A DNA stretch of 64,000 nt, from NCBI GenBank assembly GCA_014925825.1, contig JACGCK010000120.1, positions 62,001 through 126,000 on the forward strand, written 5' to 3'. The notes below the pieces were generated by a model. That model had not been told where the DNA came from. It worked only from the letters and a program-made list of their open reading frames with translations, and ran no database searches. The number at the start of each line of letters is the position of its first letter. The stretch's first letter is position 1. Source of the DNA: Pholiota molesta (Eukaryota; Basidiomycota; Agaricomycetes; Agaricales; Strophariaceae). Shown one piece after another: positions 37,089 through 49,134 of the stretch. Made by a program: the position numbers and the translations under genes.

Positions 37089-38207
37089 TAGGCCGGTGAC
37101 CGTCCCCTCTAAAAGAGGAAAGTCGACCTCCGGAGGAATCCTCGATAGAGGGGCCGGTATAAGTGAGTCAAAATTAGCAGAGAATTGCAAAGGCTCCACT
37201 ATTGATGGCGGCATCGTCGGCATTTTTCTGAAAATTCCTTTTGCAGAAAGGTAAGCACATGAGCAGTCGCGCCGGTTTCTGCCGCACGCGCGCGCGCACT
37301 CCTTAGTGTAGCTTTAGATATCTCGCTCTCATTCGCACTCGCTCTTCGACAGTAATAATAATATGCTGAGCAAAATTTTAATAGCTGTTGAACACAAGTA
37401 TATCTGAATAAGTAGAACTTTATTAACCACCGTGCCTTGATCTAGATACGATACAGACAATGTATACAGCACAATCCCCGTACGCAGCGCTCCCTCACGT
37501 AGACAAGCAATCACCATCCCAGTCCTCACACCGATGCCCCCCAGACAATCCCGGGTGTGTGCCTATTCGCCCGCGGTACATCGTCAGCGTCGACATCCAT
37601 GGAGGGTACCTACAGCGTAAACCGTGCGCCCCATCTGATCTGACGAACGTATTCACTCCCCTGACCGACGGTGGATCTGCTGCACCGTCGTGAATTGATG
37701 GGCCATGACAGGCAGGTGGGGCCGCCCTACGGCACCCAGACCGACTGTGCGGAGCAGCGGGATGTACCATCGCAGACGAGATGGACGGAGCGCTGTGCGG
37801 TGCATGAATCGCCCGTTTGGACGAATGGATAGGCGGGGGTGGGGTGTTTTCGATGTCGGACGCCATGTACGCAAGGAATAGCGCTCGAAGGTTCGAGCCA
37901 GCGGCAACGGACAGCTGCCAGAACGATAGATGTCAGTAAGTACACTGTGCCCCGTGGAGCAACGCAATGACACGGAATGAGAGGGGTGTACCACTAATGA
38001 GCGCGCGCGTGTGCGGCATTCCGGCGCGTCCGCTCGCGTGCTTATTTTTCTTCAAAAGGAATTTAAAGAATAATGCCGATGATGCCGCCATCAAAAGTGG
38101 GGCCTTTGCAATTCTCTGCAAAATGTTTCGCAATTAAACCAGGCCCTCTATCGAGGATTCCTCTGGAGGTCGACCTTCCTCTTTTAGATGGCCTGGTCAC
38201 GAGGCTA
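37089..38207. mobile_element. Mutator-like non-autonomous element with long inverted ends
   Basis: Inverted repeats of about 215-220 bp (37089-37308 and 37992-38207, about 80% identical) start TAGGCCGGTGACC / TAGCCTCGTGACC. The 9-bp duplication GTGTAAACA lies at 37080-37088 and 38208-38216. Long terminal repeats plus a 9-bp duplication are typical of Mutator-like elements. The inner about 680 bp have no recognisable gene. The right arm includes an alternating CG stretch. Confidence 0.85.
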
Positions 38208-38733
38208 GTGTAAACAAACCCTGCATCAGCATTTTCCCCGGAGCACGTTAGTCTTCCGTGAAGTTCGAATTTGCCGGGATGACCTGTGACCTGCGACCTC
38301 TTGGCATCGGCAAGCCTCGGCACTGGCGGCCTCTGGTCCAAACACCCCAATACTGACATCTTATCAGCTTCCCAATTCGCACTACTCATTTAGATTAACA
38401 AAGTCCTACCTAGATTAACAAAGCTACATTAACAAAGTCTTACCATTCGCTTCCCCGCCCATCTTGCCATTCTTTATTTCCTCCCCTTTATCTACTTCAA
38501 TCAAATATGTTTTTTTATCAATGATTACCCTTTTCTCTCTTTTGCCAGTATATAAAAATAATATCCCAAAGAAATATCAGTCACAAAGGCCAGCCAGAAA
38601 CAGAAAATGTGCGCACTCTTGGGCAGTCAGACGCGGAGTAGCTTTTGCTTACCCTAAACACATTGCGTCTTTCTGCGAAAAAAAACTCTGCCCAAGCCCC
38701 AACCTCTACCTTTATTTGCCCAACACTAGAGCG

Positions 38734-41576
38734 ATGGCAGAGCCCATTCTCATAAATCCTCCCAATTTTAATCCTCGCCCAGCACCCAGCAGCCAGTGTC
38801 TTACTTGTGGGATGCTTTCTCTTGGAAATTTGCAACTCTGTACCAGTGGAGAAATTCGGAACTATGGACGATGGTTCCAAAAAGTAAGCCTAACTCCCTT
38901 TTTATTAATTACTTTCTCATTTATAATTGCAAGTGCATCCATCAAAATTTTACCGGGGGCATCTGTCCTGGGTATAAATGGCATGGGCCGGAAACGTCAG
39001 TGGACCAAATCAGCCCAGACGCCCAGTTATACATAGCCTACCGAAAAAGCCTTGAAGAAATATCAGCGGGTACCACCATTCCTTGTGGGGCTCCCAACTG
39101 CCAAGCTGTCACCTCAAAGAACCCCAGGCCTGCAAATCGCCTATGCCAACGCTCCGTAGTTTGCTGTTCTCAGTGCTGTCGCCGTCGGGGAGGTTGTAAA
39201 GTCCATAAAGTAAAAGGAGTTGAATGTCTCTCCCAGACTTTTTCTCAGTCTCAGGTATGGTGCCTTTTTATTTATCCTACCGTATATTATATAAACTAAA
39301 GAACGCCTCCCATCTGCTAGGAAAATCCACCTGCTTCTGCTTCTGGCCTGGACAGCTCTACCACCATCTCAGTGTCAGCCCCCACCAATGCACCCCCAAG
39401 CCAATCCCAGCATGCATACGCCCGTCCACTTGATGGCGCCTATGGAAGTGCTTGGCAGCAAGCTCAAGAGGACCGCCGAAAAAATGAGGAGAGGGCCAAG
39501 CTGCAACAGAGAGCTCAGGAACAAGCCAACAATACAGTACAGATAGTTCTTTGGGCCAAGGTAAGCAAATTTATTGCTCAATGCGGATAACTAGCTACCT
39601 TCTCATTTACCATATCAGGAAAACAATGCACCTATTCGGTGCAATCTGGTGACGGACCAACCAGGATATCTTTATCCCCAGCGCCATGAATATCTGATGA
39701 ATAGCCTTGGAAACCCAAAACAGATCTCATTCCTGGCCACTTGGCCAACTGTAGACTGGATTGTTCAAGATGTCGGCGTGCCCATCATTGTCAACAAGGG
39801 TTCTCGGATTCTCATCCATGACACTTCCTTCTCCAAATCCAGCTGCCTTTTTGTTGACAAGGAAATTGCGCTCCTTCTGGACCAATCGGGAATGCCCTTC
39901 CAAGTCCCTCAGAGCCAGCACCTTGCCTGTAAGCCCCCTTTCTACGAGCCCAACTCCGCTCCTGCCCTGCTCCAGACTGCACCTCCAAATAATGTCTTTG
40001 AGTACTCCGCCTCTTCCATGGGCACAGACTCCGCACCCTTGTGCTTTCCCAGAGTTCCTAGAACCATTCGTCCCCTTCCATTTCCTAGGACCCGCATTTC
40101 CGAAATGGTGAAAGGCCTCAAGGATACCATGCTTCTGAAAGGCGAAGACCAGCTGGCTGCTGCTTTCAAGAGAGCTTTTCCAGACTGCGCTTACGGCCAA
40201 ACCTCTCTCAAAACTGCCAGGAACTTGCTTTGGAGGGCTCTTGAGATAGGAGGGAATAAACTCATGGAAGATTACATTCGACAAGGGCAAACTGAGAAGG
40301 GCTTATGGAAAACCTTCAAAGACGATGTCAATGGTAAGCCTCGTATTCTCCTTACTTCAATTGTTATTTATCTTTTCCAATCAGCATTGAATCCTTCTAA
40401 GGGCGTGAAGCTCTTTATTACACCAGAGATGAAGGCTGCTCTTGCATCGCTCGATACAGAAGCTGGATTACACCCCAATTCAACCTCTAGTCCCTCCAAC
40501 TCTTCTATGTCCACAAGCTCGCCTCAGACTTCCTCCACTCAACAGTCTCCTCCTGCACCCCACTGCCCTACCAGCCCTTCCGGATCAAGCTCAAGCGATG
40601 AAGAGCCTGAGGAAGGAGAGTATGACGTCCTATCCAAGGTGTCGTTTGAGGAATACCAGTTGGTGGATGGGGAGATAACCTCAGTTCTGGGGCCTCTTGA
40701 GCACAGGCGTACTTATGAAGGACTTTTGGGCATGCAGTCTATTGCGAAGGGCAGTGTAAAAGAGGTTTACATGGTGCGCATATATGGCTAAGATATCAGC
40801 ATCTCTTTCCTAATGACTGGCATTATTAGATGATCTGTCGCTACCAAGGGACTGCAGACAGAACCTACGCTCTCAAAAAAATCCATACGCCCAGCGCATG
40901 GTGTGAAGAACACAAAAAATCTCTTCTTGCTTGGTATGAAGGGGAGCGAATGGCACAGTGCTACTTTTATAGCCTGGCTTTCAAAGCCAACATTGCTAGA
41001 ATGAATGTGTCCCTTCCCTGTCATAAGTTTCTTGCTTTTCTCTCAGTAATAATCAACAGGCTTCAATCCTCTTCTTTTATAGAGTTCGAGGTGCTTCAAA
41101 CGTCTCTCTTGAGCTCCGATCATCCTCAGTGGAGTTCCTGTGTCGTTCAGCCCATGGCTAGTGGGAAGGGCTTTACAATGGTATCCTTGATACGCATGGC
41201 TGCAGTTGAGGTCCTGGAAGCCTTTTCTCATTTTTCCTATGAGTTCAGCGATAATTCCTTGGTCATGGTTGATTTTCAAGGTAAGTCATCATCATCCCAT
41301 GTTTTATGCTGTCCAGTGTCCTAACCTGCCTCTAAGGCCACCTCCCAGTGGGAGGATCACTCGTGGTTTCAGACTGCGTCACTCACTCAGTTGATTCGAA
41401 GTAAGCTATTTCTTGTTTACATCTTGGAAACTGTTGCTCAATCTCTTTTATCCAACAGCCCAGAACGTGCCGAAAAAATGTACATTGGAAATCTCGGTCA
41501 CTTAGGCATCATGCGCTTTCGCACCATGCACAGCTGCAATGACATCTGCAGTGCCCTGGGGTTGAATGCCCTCTAG
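38734..41576 (+). CDS. Alpha-kinase family atypical protein kinase with N-terminal Cys-rich domain
   Basis: ATG at 38734, TAG at 41574-41576, about nine exons. Residues 1-170 are Cys-rich (SSQCLTCG, CIHQNFTGGIC, CGAPNC, CQRSVVCCSQCC), probably a zinc-binding module. A Gln/Glu coiled coil, a long linker and a Ser/Pro-rich acidic stretch follow. The kinase part starts near 40700: GSVKEVYM, then YALKKI (candidate ATP-binding Lys) and LAWYEGERMAQ. It continues through VMVDFQG, SLVVSDCVTHSVDS and NLGHLGIMRF and ends H-x-C-N-D-I-C. The D-F-Q-G and NLG...H-x-CN-x2-C signatures are those of alpha-kinases, whose C-terminal Cys/His bind zinc. Frames join at the introns I checked, so it may be functional. 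It is divergently unrelated to its left neighbour and co-directional with the oxygenase gene. Confidence 0.8.
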
Positions 41577-42981
41577 GTCTAGTTGTTGCAGGTTCTCTCT
41601 TTACTTAAAATTTGCTGAATCCTGATATAAAACTGCGAAATAACTCGCCCTTTCTTACTTTGTTGATATAAACCCCAGCTCATACAATATTACTCAGATG
41701 TAAAAAAAAAAAAAAGAAGCCAGAAATATATTTTTCCTTTGATGATACAGATACAGTGTGCCCAAGAAGTACAGAAGTGCAGCAGACGCTCGTCGTGGTG
41801 CGCAGCCCAGCGATCATAGGGTGAGCGTCTTCGTCTTCATCATGCGCGATGTTGTTGGTGTGAAGCCATTCATTCCTCCAGGATGCTCAATGCAGGAGGC
41901 GAGCTGTGAGGACAGGCGCGTCCAGTGACGGGAGGAGCTGCAAGGCCAGGCGGCCATCGAAGACGTGCCGATGAGGGAGGCAGTCGTCGTCGAGCTTGGG
42001 CGGTGGCTGGGAGGTTGCCTGGCTCTGCGAGGCGTTTTCGGAGGCTCCGAGACTTCTGGAAGGTGCGTGGATTTGTGAGCAGTAATGTTTTCTAATGATG
42101 CACATGCGGCAACACACCTGCTTAGCCCAGCGACGCGGCGGCTTTGCCTTTCGAATTCATGCCGCCTTGCCTTGGGGGTCCGTTAGGAGGTGAGGTGCCG
42201 ACGTCAGACGCAGAGGGCGCGAGGGGCGCCAACGTTGGACCCAGAGGGCCGGGTGCAAGGGGGGGAGCTCAGCTTGTTCAGCGACCGGAGAAGACGCAGC
42301 CGGCCCGTCCGTGCAGCTGCAAGCGCTCGGCGCAGCGAACGGCGACCGAGGGCGGCTGTCATCGTCGTCGCGCTGGGGCGGCGATCATCCCACTGCTACG
42401 CGTCTTTGTCAGGTCGAATGCTTCCTCAGCGGGGAAGGCGCTCACCGCTCCCATTCCCGCACATCTCCGCACAGCCTTCCGTTGGGGTCCGTTGTGGAAT
42501 TCGGCGCGGCGCGGCGGGCTACGTGGGCGCTTGGGTCGGCCGGCGCCCTCCCTGGCGTTGCCAGAACGAACTGCACGGCGGCACTCCGCGAGCTGTTGTG
42601 GTTGGCGGCGGGGGAGGGTCGCGGCGTGTTTGGCGCGTTCGCGGACGGGGTTGCGGCGTGTGGTGGCTGGCTCCGGCGGGGGAGGGTCGTGGTGTGTTTG
42701 GCGCGTTCGCGGACGGGGTCGCGGCGTGTAGTGGCTGGCTCGTCCCACAGCAGACTGCACGGCGGCACTCCGCGAGGCGATCTGCTGTGGGCTGAGGTGG
42801 GGTGGGTGCAGGAAGCAGGCGCGCGACGCGTCTCATTTAAACAAACGATTCGACGCGTGATCAACGACAGCACGTGAACGTCACATGATGCCTTGCATGT
42901 CGCCGTCGCGCCCGTTAATTCCTGTCTTGCCCCTTAATTCCCTTTGAACCAACGCCCGAAGAAACTCACCTATCGCAGCCG
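41577..42981. other. Intergenic region with GC-rich part, no supported gene
   Basis: Positions 41577-41760 are AT-rich, with an A run at 41702. Positions 42120-42830 are strongly GC-rich, with long overlapping open frames on several frames of both strands; none has family features, and they reflect GC content. A 70-bp tandem repeat lies at 42605-42744. CACGTGAACGTCACATGATG about 105 bp before the oxygenase ATG could be regulatory (E-box-like CACGTG). Confidence 0.55.
42605..42744. repeat. 70-bp GC-rich tandem duplication
   Basis: Two near-identical 70-bp units, each starting GGCGGGGGAGGGTCG and containing GTTTGGCGCGTTCGCGGACG. A further word, TGCACGGCGGCACTCCGCGA, also occurs twice (about 42569 and 42755) flanking the pair. 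Confidence 0.85.
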
Positions 42982-45041
42982 ATGTCAGAAGGGAGCGAGG
43001 TACGCCAGCAGAGTCGCTCTTTTTCTAGGAACTCAGCTAATCAGCCATTCTGAATGCATAGGTTGCTGGCAGCCTTTTGCTGGTCAGATGCCAGTGTCAG
43101 CTATTGGGGCTGCTCACTCAGTACCTACAGGATGCCAAGGCTGCAGGAGTCGACATGGATTCTGACCAGCGCGACCTCGCAGACGTCTCTGATTTCGATC
43201 GCTCTCACCTCCAGGGCGTTTTCATAGAGCCAAACGCACCGCATGCCGCATCTCTTTCGGTAGCACCCAGCCATGAAGAAATATTCCAGGGCGATTCCGA
43301 GTCTTCTTCCAGGCCAAAAAAACGTGCTAAAGCCTACCGCCTCCAGGCTGGAGAAGGAGAGAGTTGGAGGTAGGCTTCAGAACCCCCATTCTCACTCGCA
43401 GTGACTGTGCTTGCTAAAATCTGCATTTTCAGCTCTCTTTTGCCATCTTCACAAAAACTCAGAGCACCTCTGAGTCCCCTGTTGCCAGAACCTCTGCTTT
43501 TGGTGGCTCCATTCCTCCCAAAACTACGCCAAGGCCAAAACAGAAACAGAAGCATGTTCGCAGCAAAGCCTCGAAATGCCCTCGCGGCGGCGCTGCCATC
43601 CGCGAAGCAGGGGGCGACACATTCTTGGCAGACACGCGGCGTCTGTTGGCAAAGTGGATTCGGAAAGGCGACATCTTTCGCACAGAGGCTTACACGGTCC
43701 TCCTCAATGGCAAGCATGTATCGACAGGATGGCATGGCCTGAATCCCTCCCGCCGAGATCGTGCAGAAGTGCGAAGGGACTACCTGAATGGTTCCATTGT
43801 GGACACCGTAGCTATGTTCTTCCCAGTGTATGCAGACCTGTGAGTGTCTCATATCCAATTTTAATTCCTTTAGACTAAATCGTCTTTTTTCATAGCCTAC
43901 GCCCGGCCATTCTTCTTGACGCAGACTCGCGCATCTTTTTGTATAGGACCACTCAATTCCATTGGCTCACGCAAGCTAAAGGACCGTTCCACCAAGCTGT
44001 GAACAAACTTCTTGGGGACTCTTTGAACTCTGCAAAGGTGCGAAAAGCAAATGCGCGGGGTGAGAGAGGTCCGCACTTTCCTTGTATTATAGAGCACCAT
44101 AGACAATATGCCACAGTAAGTCTCTCTCCTGGGTGCCTGGCTCTTTGATTCCAATTAACGAAGGCCTCCCTCATTATACAGAAACCTGCTCTGACTCTGT
44201 GGCATCGTCAAAACATGGATAAAGCCAATGAGTTTATAAAGGATCCCTTGATTCAAAAGATCACGTAAGTCCTGCCTTACTATGGAGCGCTCTTGACTGA
44301 TCCTTGGAGCAGAGAGCAAGTTTCTGGCATCGTGAAGCTGGTTTTCCCTGGCGTTGCAGAGCGATTTAACAAATCGGCACAGTGGCACCAGGAAGTTTAT
44401 GGCATTACGCCAATCTTTGGACTGTTTTGGAACCTGTGTATAAATGGGCTTTTTCCCAACCAGGAGCGCATCCACTGCCTTCCACATGCTGATTCAAAGA
44501 ATATTGTAGGAGTCTGCGTCCTTGTGATCTATGAAATACCAGGTATTTTGTGCCAGACTCCTGGTCCAAATCACACTAACTTAGCGCGCTGTCATAGGAA
44601 AGAAATTCAATCACTCAAAAAGGTCTTGGCTGGTCCTTTGGGAAGCAGGCATAGCGATTCAACTGCCTCCATGGGTCATTGTAGCCTACCCATCAGCTCT
44701 TATCTACCACTTTAATTTGGACATTACCAGTGAGTCCTGTGCTGTCTATCAAATTGGGTGTTCTCTCATGCATGCTTATTTCAAGATTTCAGATTTGTGA
44801 CCACTGAAGGGGATGAGAGGCCAACTCCTGAAAACTCGACTCCCATTGAAGATGGCGATGATGAGGGCCGCGGAGCTTGGTCTATTTTAACCAGGCATCC
44901 ATGTATAGGTCTTCAGAAACGAATAGCGGGACACTCTCAGAGGCCAGACGCAAAGGACATTCTGGCAAGGTAGACTATGGGGCTTCTGTAGAGCAGGCAT
45001 TTCTTGATCTAGGCGCTTATATCCCACTTCAAAATCCATAA
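42982..45041 (+). pseudogene. TET/JBP-like 2-oxoglutarate/Fe(II) dioxygenase gene, frame-damaged
   Basis: The start MSEGSE at 42982 is followed by an intron; later introns lie near 43841, 44116, 44265, 44543 and 44730, and TAA at 45039-45041. The core has a GWHGLNPSRRDR region, then His-Ala-Asp in LPHADSKNIVGV (the HxD iron ligands), LVLWEAGIAIQLPP, and a distal His in SALIYHFN. This order is that of fungal TET/JBP enzymes, which oxidise 5-methylpyrimidines in DNA. Two problems: the exon ending at 43370 cannot be joined in frame to the exon at 43433, and one base is missing near 44872 (GGCCGCGGAGC), after which SLVYFNQASMYRSSETNSG continues in another frame to the TAA. If real, activity is doubtful. 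It converges on the KDZ gene with a 37-bp gap. Confidence 0.82.
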
Positions 45042-45078
45042 AAATATAATTTGCTTTTCTGCGCATCATTACTATACC

Positions 45079-48000
45079 CTACTGAGGAGGGAAGATAGCC
45101 TGATCTGGAATAGTCCAAGGGCCCTGTTTTTTTGCCTGTAGCTGTTTGATAGTGTAATTGTTTTTGCGCCGGACCATTTCATCAAGAAAGAAGTTATATC
45201 TGACTGCCTCCATGTCTCGAAGAATGGATTGAAATCCACCCAGCCATACGTTTGTCTGCTCACAGATTGACATATTAATCCTCCATCTCCCATTCTCTAT
45301 AAGCTCTGGAAATGCGGCAGGGTTGCAATGCCTTTGACAATAGGTATCGGTGAGCTTGTGCTTGGATGTGAAGTGGAATGCATCAACAGGCTTGCCAGTG
45401 TTTGAGAAATGTTCATCGTGGGTTCGGTTGAGATGGGCGTGAAGCTGACAATTGTTGTCAAATACCAAAAATTCGGGGGTGGATTGAGGCGTTGGAAAAA
45501 CAGCCTTCGCAAAGGCCTAGCAAAAGAATCAGATAAGCAGTAAGAGAATTAGAAAGAAGGAATTACGCACATTGACGGCTGAGACTGCTTCCGATCCAAA
45601 GAAGGTGGCCCTAGCAAGAATAACACCACAAGGGCGCATCATGACCTGTTCGTTATGAGTGCGCCTTCTTCCAAAGAAAGCGCGTAGCTTCCGATTTCCA
45701 GCTTCTGACTTCCCTTCACACTCAGCAGAAGTATCAGAAGCCTCACCAACAAGAACATGGAATGTGTCTCCATCTTGTGGCAGAGTAGCTTCAACCAATG
45801 CTTCAGTATCGTCTAGAGAGCTTGCTAAATCTTCAGTAGTCTGAGACAATGAGTCAGAAGATACTGAGATCTCTGCTTTCTTGAGACGTTCACGAAGCTT
45901 GAAAATTCCGTTGCCATGCTTAAAGTATGCCTTTTCAAGAGTGCGGTGGCCAGAATTGGAGCAAGTACGGAATCCTGCTTCTTGCATTGCAGGACAGTTC
46001 GTGACAGCGCACTTCAGATTGAGATCGTGGTGTGTGGAGCAAAAGCGATGGCGGTTGTTAATCAGGGCCTCCTTGCAGTCATGTACCGCGCAACAAGGGT
46101 GACCTATGGTGATGCCATCGCAAACAGCTGCTTGTATTTTTACTATAACAATTTATTAGCTTAAGAAAGAAGATTAGTGAAGCTAAATACCCATGGCTCC
46201 ATTTTTGTCTTCAAAGACTAGAAAGCATTGGTCACAGGCATGAGTGTACGCCTTTTGGCCTGTTCCCTCCATCCGCTTGTTGCGCTCTGCGAGTGCTGCC
46301 TTCAAACGCTGACATTGTGAGGGTTCGTCATGGGACAGGACAAGAGTTGCTTGGTGCTTCGCTTTATCAAGTAATAGAGCATACAAGAAAAAACCATTGA
46401 GAACGTGCTTATCTTGCAGCTCAAGGCTCTGCCAGATAGGTGGAGAGTTGTAAAGATTGGAGGAGGTATTTAAGTATGCCTCAGGATTGTTGAGAATATG
46501 GCATTGATGTGGACCGATCGATTCATTGTAAATTCTTGCGCAATTCATGGCTGATAACCTAGCAGGAGTTGGTAAGAGACACTTATCAAAATTGGTTGAG
46601 ATCCCACTTGCCATCCATGCACGTTCATTGAAGCAAAAGACTCCAAAAGTTCGCAGTCAAGATAAAAAGTCTCTGATGCTTGGATCACTTCAGGAATTCC
46701 TGAATAGTAGGTTCGTGTGGTGGTCTTCTTGTGGACAAAGTAGTTGGGATAGTAACGTGTATGGCAAGCTATGTATTAAGGAAGATGTGGGATTAGAACA
46801 AAGTAATCAAGAGTATACTCAAGTATTACTCACCACGGCAGTATAGGGACGTAGTATAGATAGGCAGTGCACCCTCTCTTAAAGTGAATAGTGTGGCCTT
46901 ATGCGTTGAAGGGTCTGTCAAGGTTCTTAAACCTTCAGAATTCCCAAAAGGACGACTGTTATCACAGCCATGTCTTAAACAGACTCTAGTAGGCGGGTAT
47001 TGATGGCGATATGCTGGCATAAGAGCCTAAGCACCTCTGGTAAGGGACAAGACTAGGATCAGAAGCGCACTTACATAGGTTAGCTGCTAATGCATTTTTA
47101 TTGAACAAAGAGATCTCTGCCTGATGAAGCCCAGTGCCATTGGAGGGGGAGGCCCAAATATGATCCTTCAGTACAGTCCAATATTGATGGATCGTGGCAT
47201 TGTTCTCTTTTAGAGCGAGAGATAGAAGACGCGCCACAGCATGGGGCAGTTGCTCTGGTGGCAACCTAGATTTGAGTAGGCCAATTTCGATGGATGGGCG
47301 AGAAGTAGACTGTCCACGGGCCGGGCCGGGCCAGGGCCGGCCTGTTTTTGCTGGCCCTGGCCCTGGCCCTCCGGGGCCGGGTCGGCTTGGTGTTGGCCCT
47401 GGCCCGGGGCCACGCGGCAAAACGCGGCACGCGACCGGTATTTGCCGGAGCGCCGCTTGAATCGTTTGTTGACGCGCTGACGCGTTCACATTGACCTTCA
47501 TCCAATGAATCACCTCGTCAAGGCACCCAGCGCCGCCCCCGCAGCACTCCAACCAACGCCCCACACCGTGCAGGATGCAAGAGCATAGGATTGGAGAAGT
47601 GGGAGACCAAGGGAAGACCCGGGGAATGGGAGATCCACAAGGTACGCTCCTTGCAGCCCAACTTCTTCTCCCACTGACTACACCCTCCTTCCAGACGTTC
47701 GAAGCGTCGCCATCAGTATGCACGATGGCATGATGTGCTGCGCGGCGTGCACCCTGATTATCAACCACCACCCCGCGGCACGGCACCATGGCGGTCAGCC
47801 ACCAGCGCGGTAAACGCACCTGCAGCAGGACCACCAACAATGATCACAAGCCACCACCCTTCGTACGTTCTACTCTAATCAATCTTGCTGTGCTAACAAA
47901 CACTCGCCACCCTTCCAGCACAATGACACCGACCTCTTGCGTCGTAGAACATTGACCGCGAGCTGTCGACTAGCGCCACGGGAGCAACCAACGACGGTGA

Positions 48001-49134
48001 TCGACACCACGAACATCCACGATGACGCGAATATGCGTGATGGACGACGCGCGGGATGTGCGACGTGGCGCGTGTCTCGCACCTCGTCCAAGAAAACGGC
48101 AGTGCATGCGGCGACTTCGCCGCAGGACAAACAACCGCGTCCGCGACCACGAACGACTGTGCGGGAGTCAGAGGGCGACAACAACAAGCGATGACGGCTT
48201 CGCGCTGGTCGATGCTGTGAGCTGGGCTGCTCCATGACCAGCAATACGCACCTTGGTCCTCGTCCACCAGCTACCACCAGAGCAGTAAACGCGCCAGGTC
48301 TGTAGCAGCCCCCTTGGTGCGTTCCGGGCTTACTCTATTGACAAGGCCGCGCTCACTGCTTTGCCAGCATGACCAAGCCGATGGAGTTTACGAGCACTGT
48401 GACGACAAACAGTGTGATGACGAGCTCCTGAGCTCCGCCTTCTCTACCCGGAACTGGTTGGCGGGGCAGGATGGATGACCCGTGCACGACGGATGAAGGG
48501 TGTAGGATGGATGATGATGATGGACGGTGCAGCAATGCACCATGCGCGGGACAGTGGATGAACGATGACAGCGGGCGATGGAGCTTGAAGGTGGGCGCCA
48601 TCCACTGCCTCCAGGAACGCTCATACGCAGTGGCAATCACAGATATGGTGTGCTCGAGATACGGCAGGTCGCGGTGCAGGAGCGGGGTCGCCAACCATAT
48701 GCAAACCACAATGAATGATGGCATTGTTGTATATACATAGAATCTGTTGTACATTATATAGTTTGATATATAGATGTTTTACTATGAATTCATGTGCCAC
48801 CTCCGAAGCAACTGAGAATACTGAATGATACTCTAATGTTATTTTGAAGGGCTTAATGAGGGCTGACCCCGGGCCGACCCCGGGTCGACCCCAAGGGCTG
48901 GGCCAGCTAAGCGCTGGCCCTGGCCCTCATAGGGGTCGGGCCAGCAGCAGATGTGGTGGCCCTGGCCCCTGGCCCTCCGGGGCCGGGTCAGGGCCGGCCC
49001 CGGGCCAGCAGGGCCAGGCCCGGACCGCGGACAGTCTAGCGAGAAGCCTGAGCCAGGCATATGAAAAGAACTAGTTTGTCTAAGGAGAGTGGGGGCAGGC
49101 CTGCAGCCTGTGCGATTAGCTGCTGCAGTAGCAT
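45079..49134 (-). pseudogene. KDZ-type transposase with CxC5 and CxC6 cysteine clusters, split by a hAT-like element
   Basis: It starts about 49134 (ATG, MLLQQLIAQ...), is interrupted at 49046/47305 by hAT-1, and continues through CxC5 text (LPPEQLPHAVARLL ... YPPTRVCLRHGCDN ... TSLYCRACHTRYYPNY). The CxC6 region follows: CDQC, then DGITIGHPCCAVHDC, HRFCSTHH and CAVTNC. The catalytic part has ATFFGSEAVSAVN, VFDNNCQLHAH (candidate Asp), DTYCQRHCNP and CEQTNVWLGGFQ (candidate Glu), ending at a TAG at 45079. Introns lie near 46140-46187, 45510-45567 and 46980-47060. Around 46560-46610 I could not join NVHGWQ to SAMNCARIYNE with a canonical intron. The hAT insertion alone makes it a likely pseudogene. 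Confidence 0.85.
47306..49038. mobile_element. Non-autonomous hAT-like element (hAT-1), 1733 bp
   Basis: Inverted ends TAGACTGTCCACGGGCCGGG and, read from the right end, TAGACTGTCCGCGGTCCGGG. The target duplication GCGAGAAG lies at 47298-47305 and 49039-49046. Subterminal blocks of GGCCCTGGCC/GGGCCGGGCC words lie at both ends. The interior contains only short frames with no transposase. It interrupts the CxC5 region of the KDZ gene. Confidence 0.95.

Noticed and set aside
42144..42877. Six overlapping frames of 100-200 codons on both strands
   Set aside because: The region is more than 65% GC with a 70-bp tandem repeat; products are Arg/Ala/Gly-rich in every frame and show no family features.
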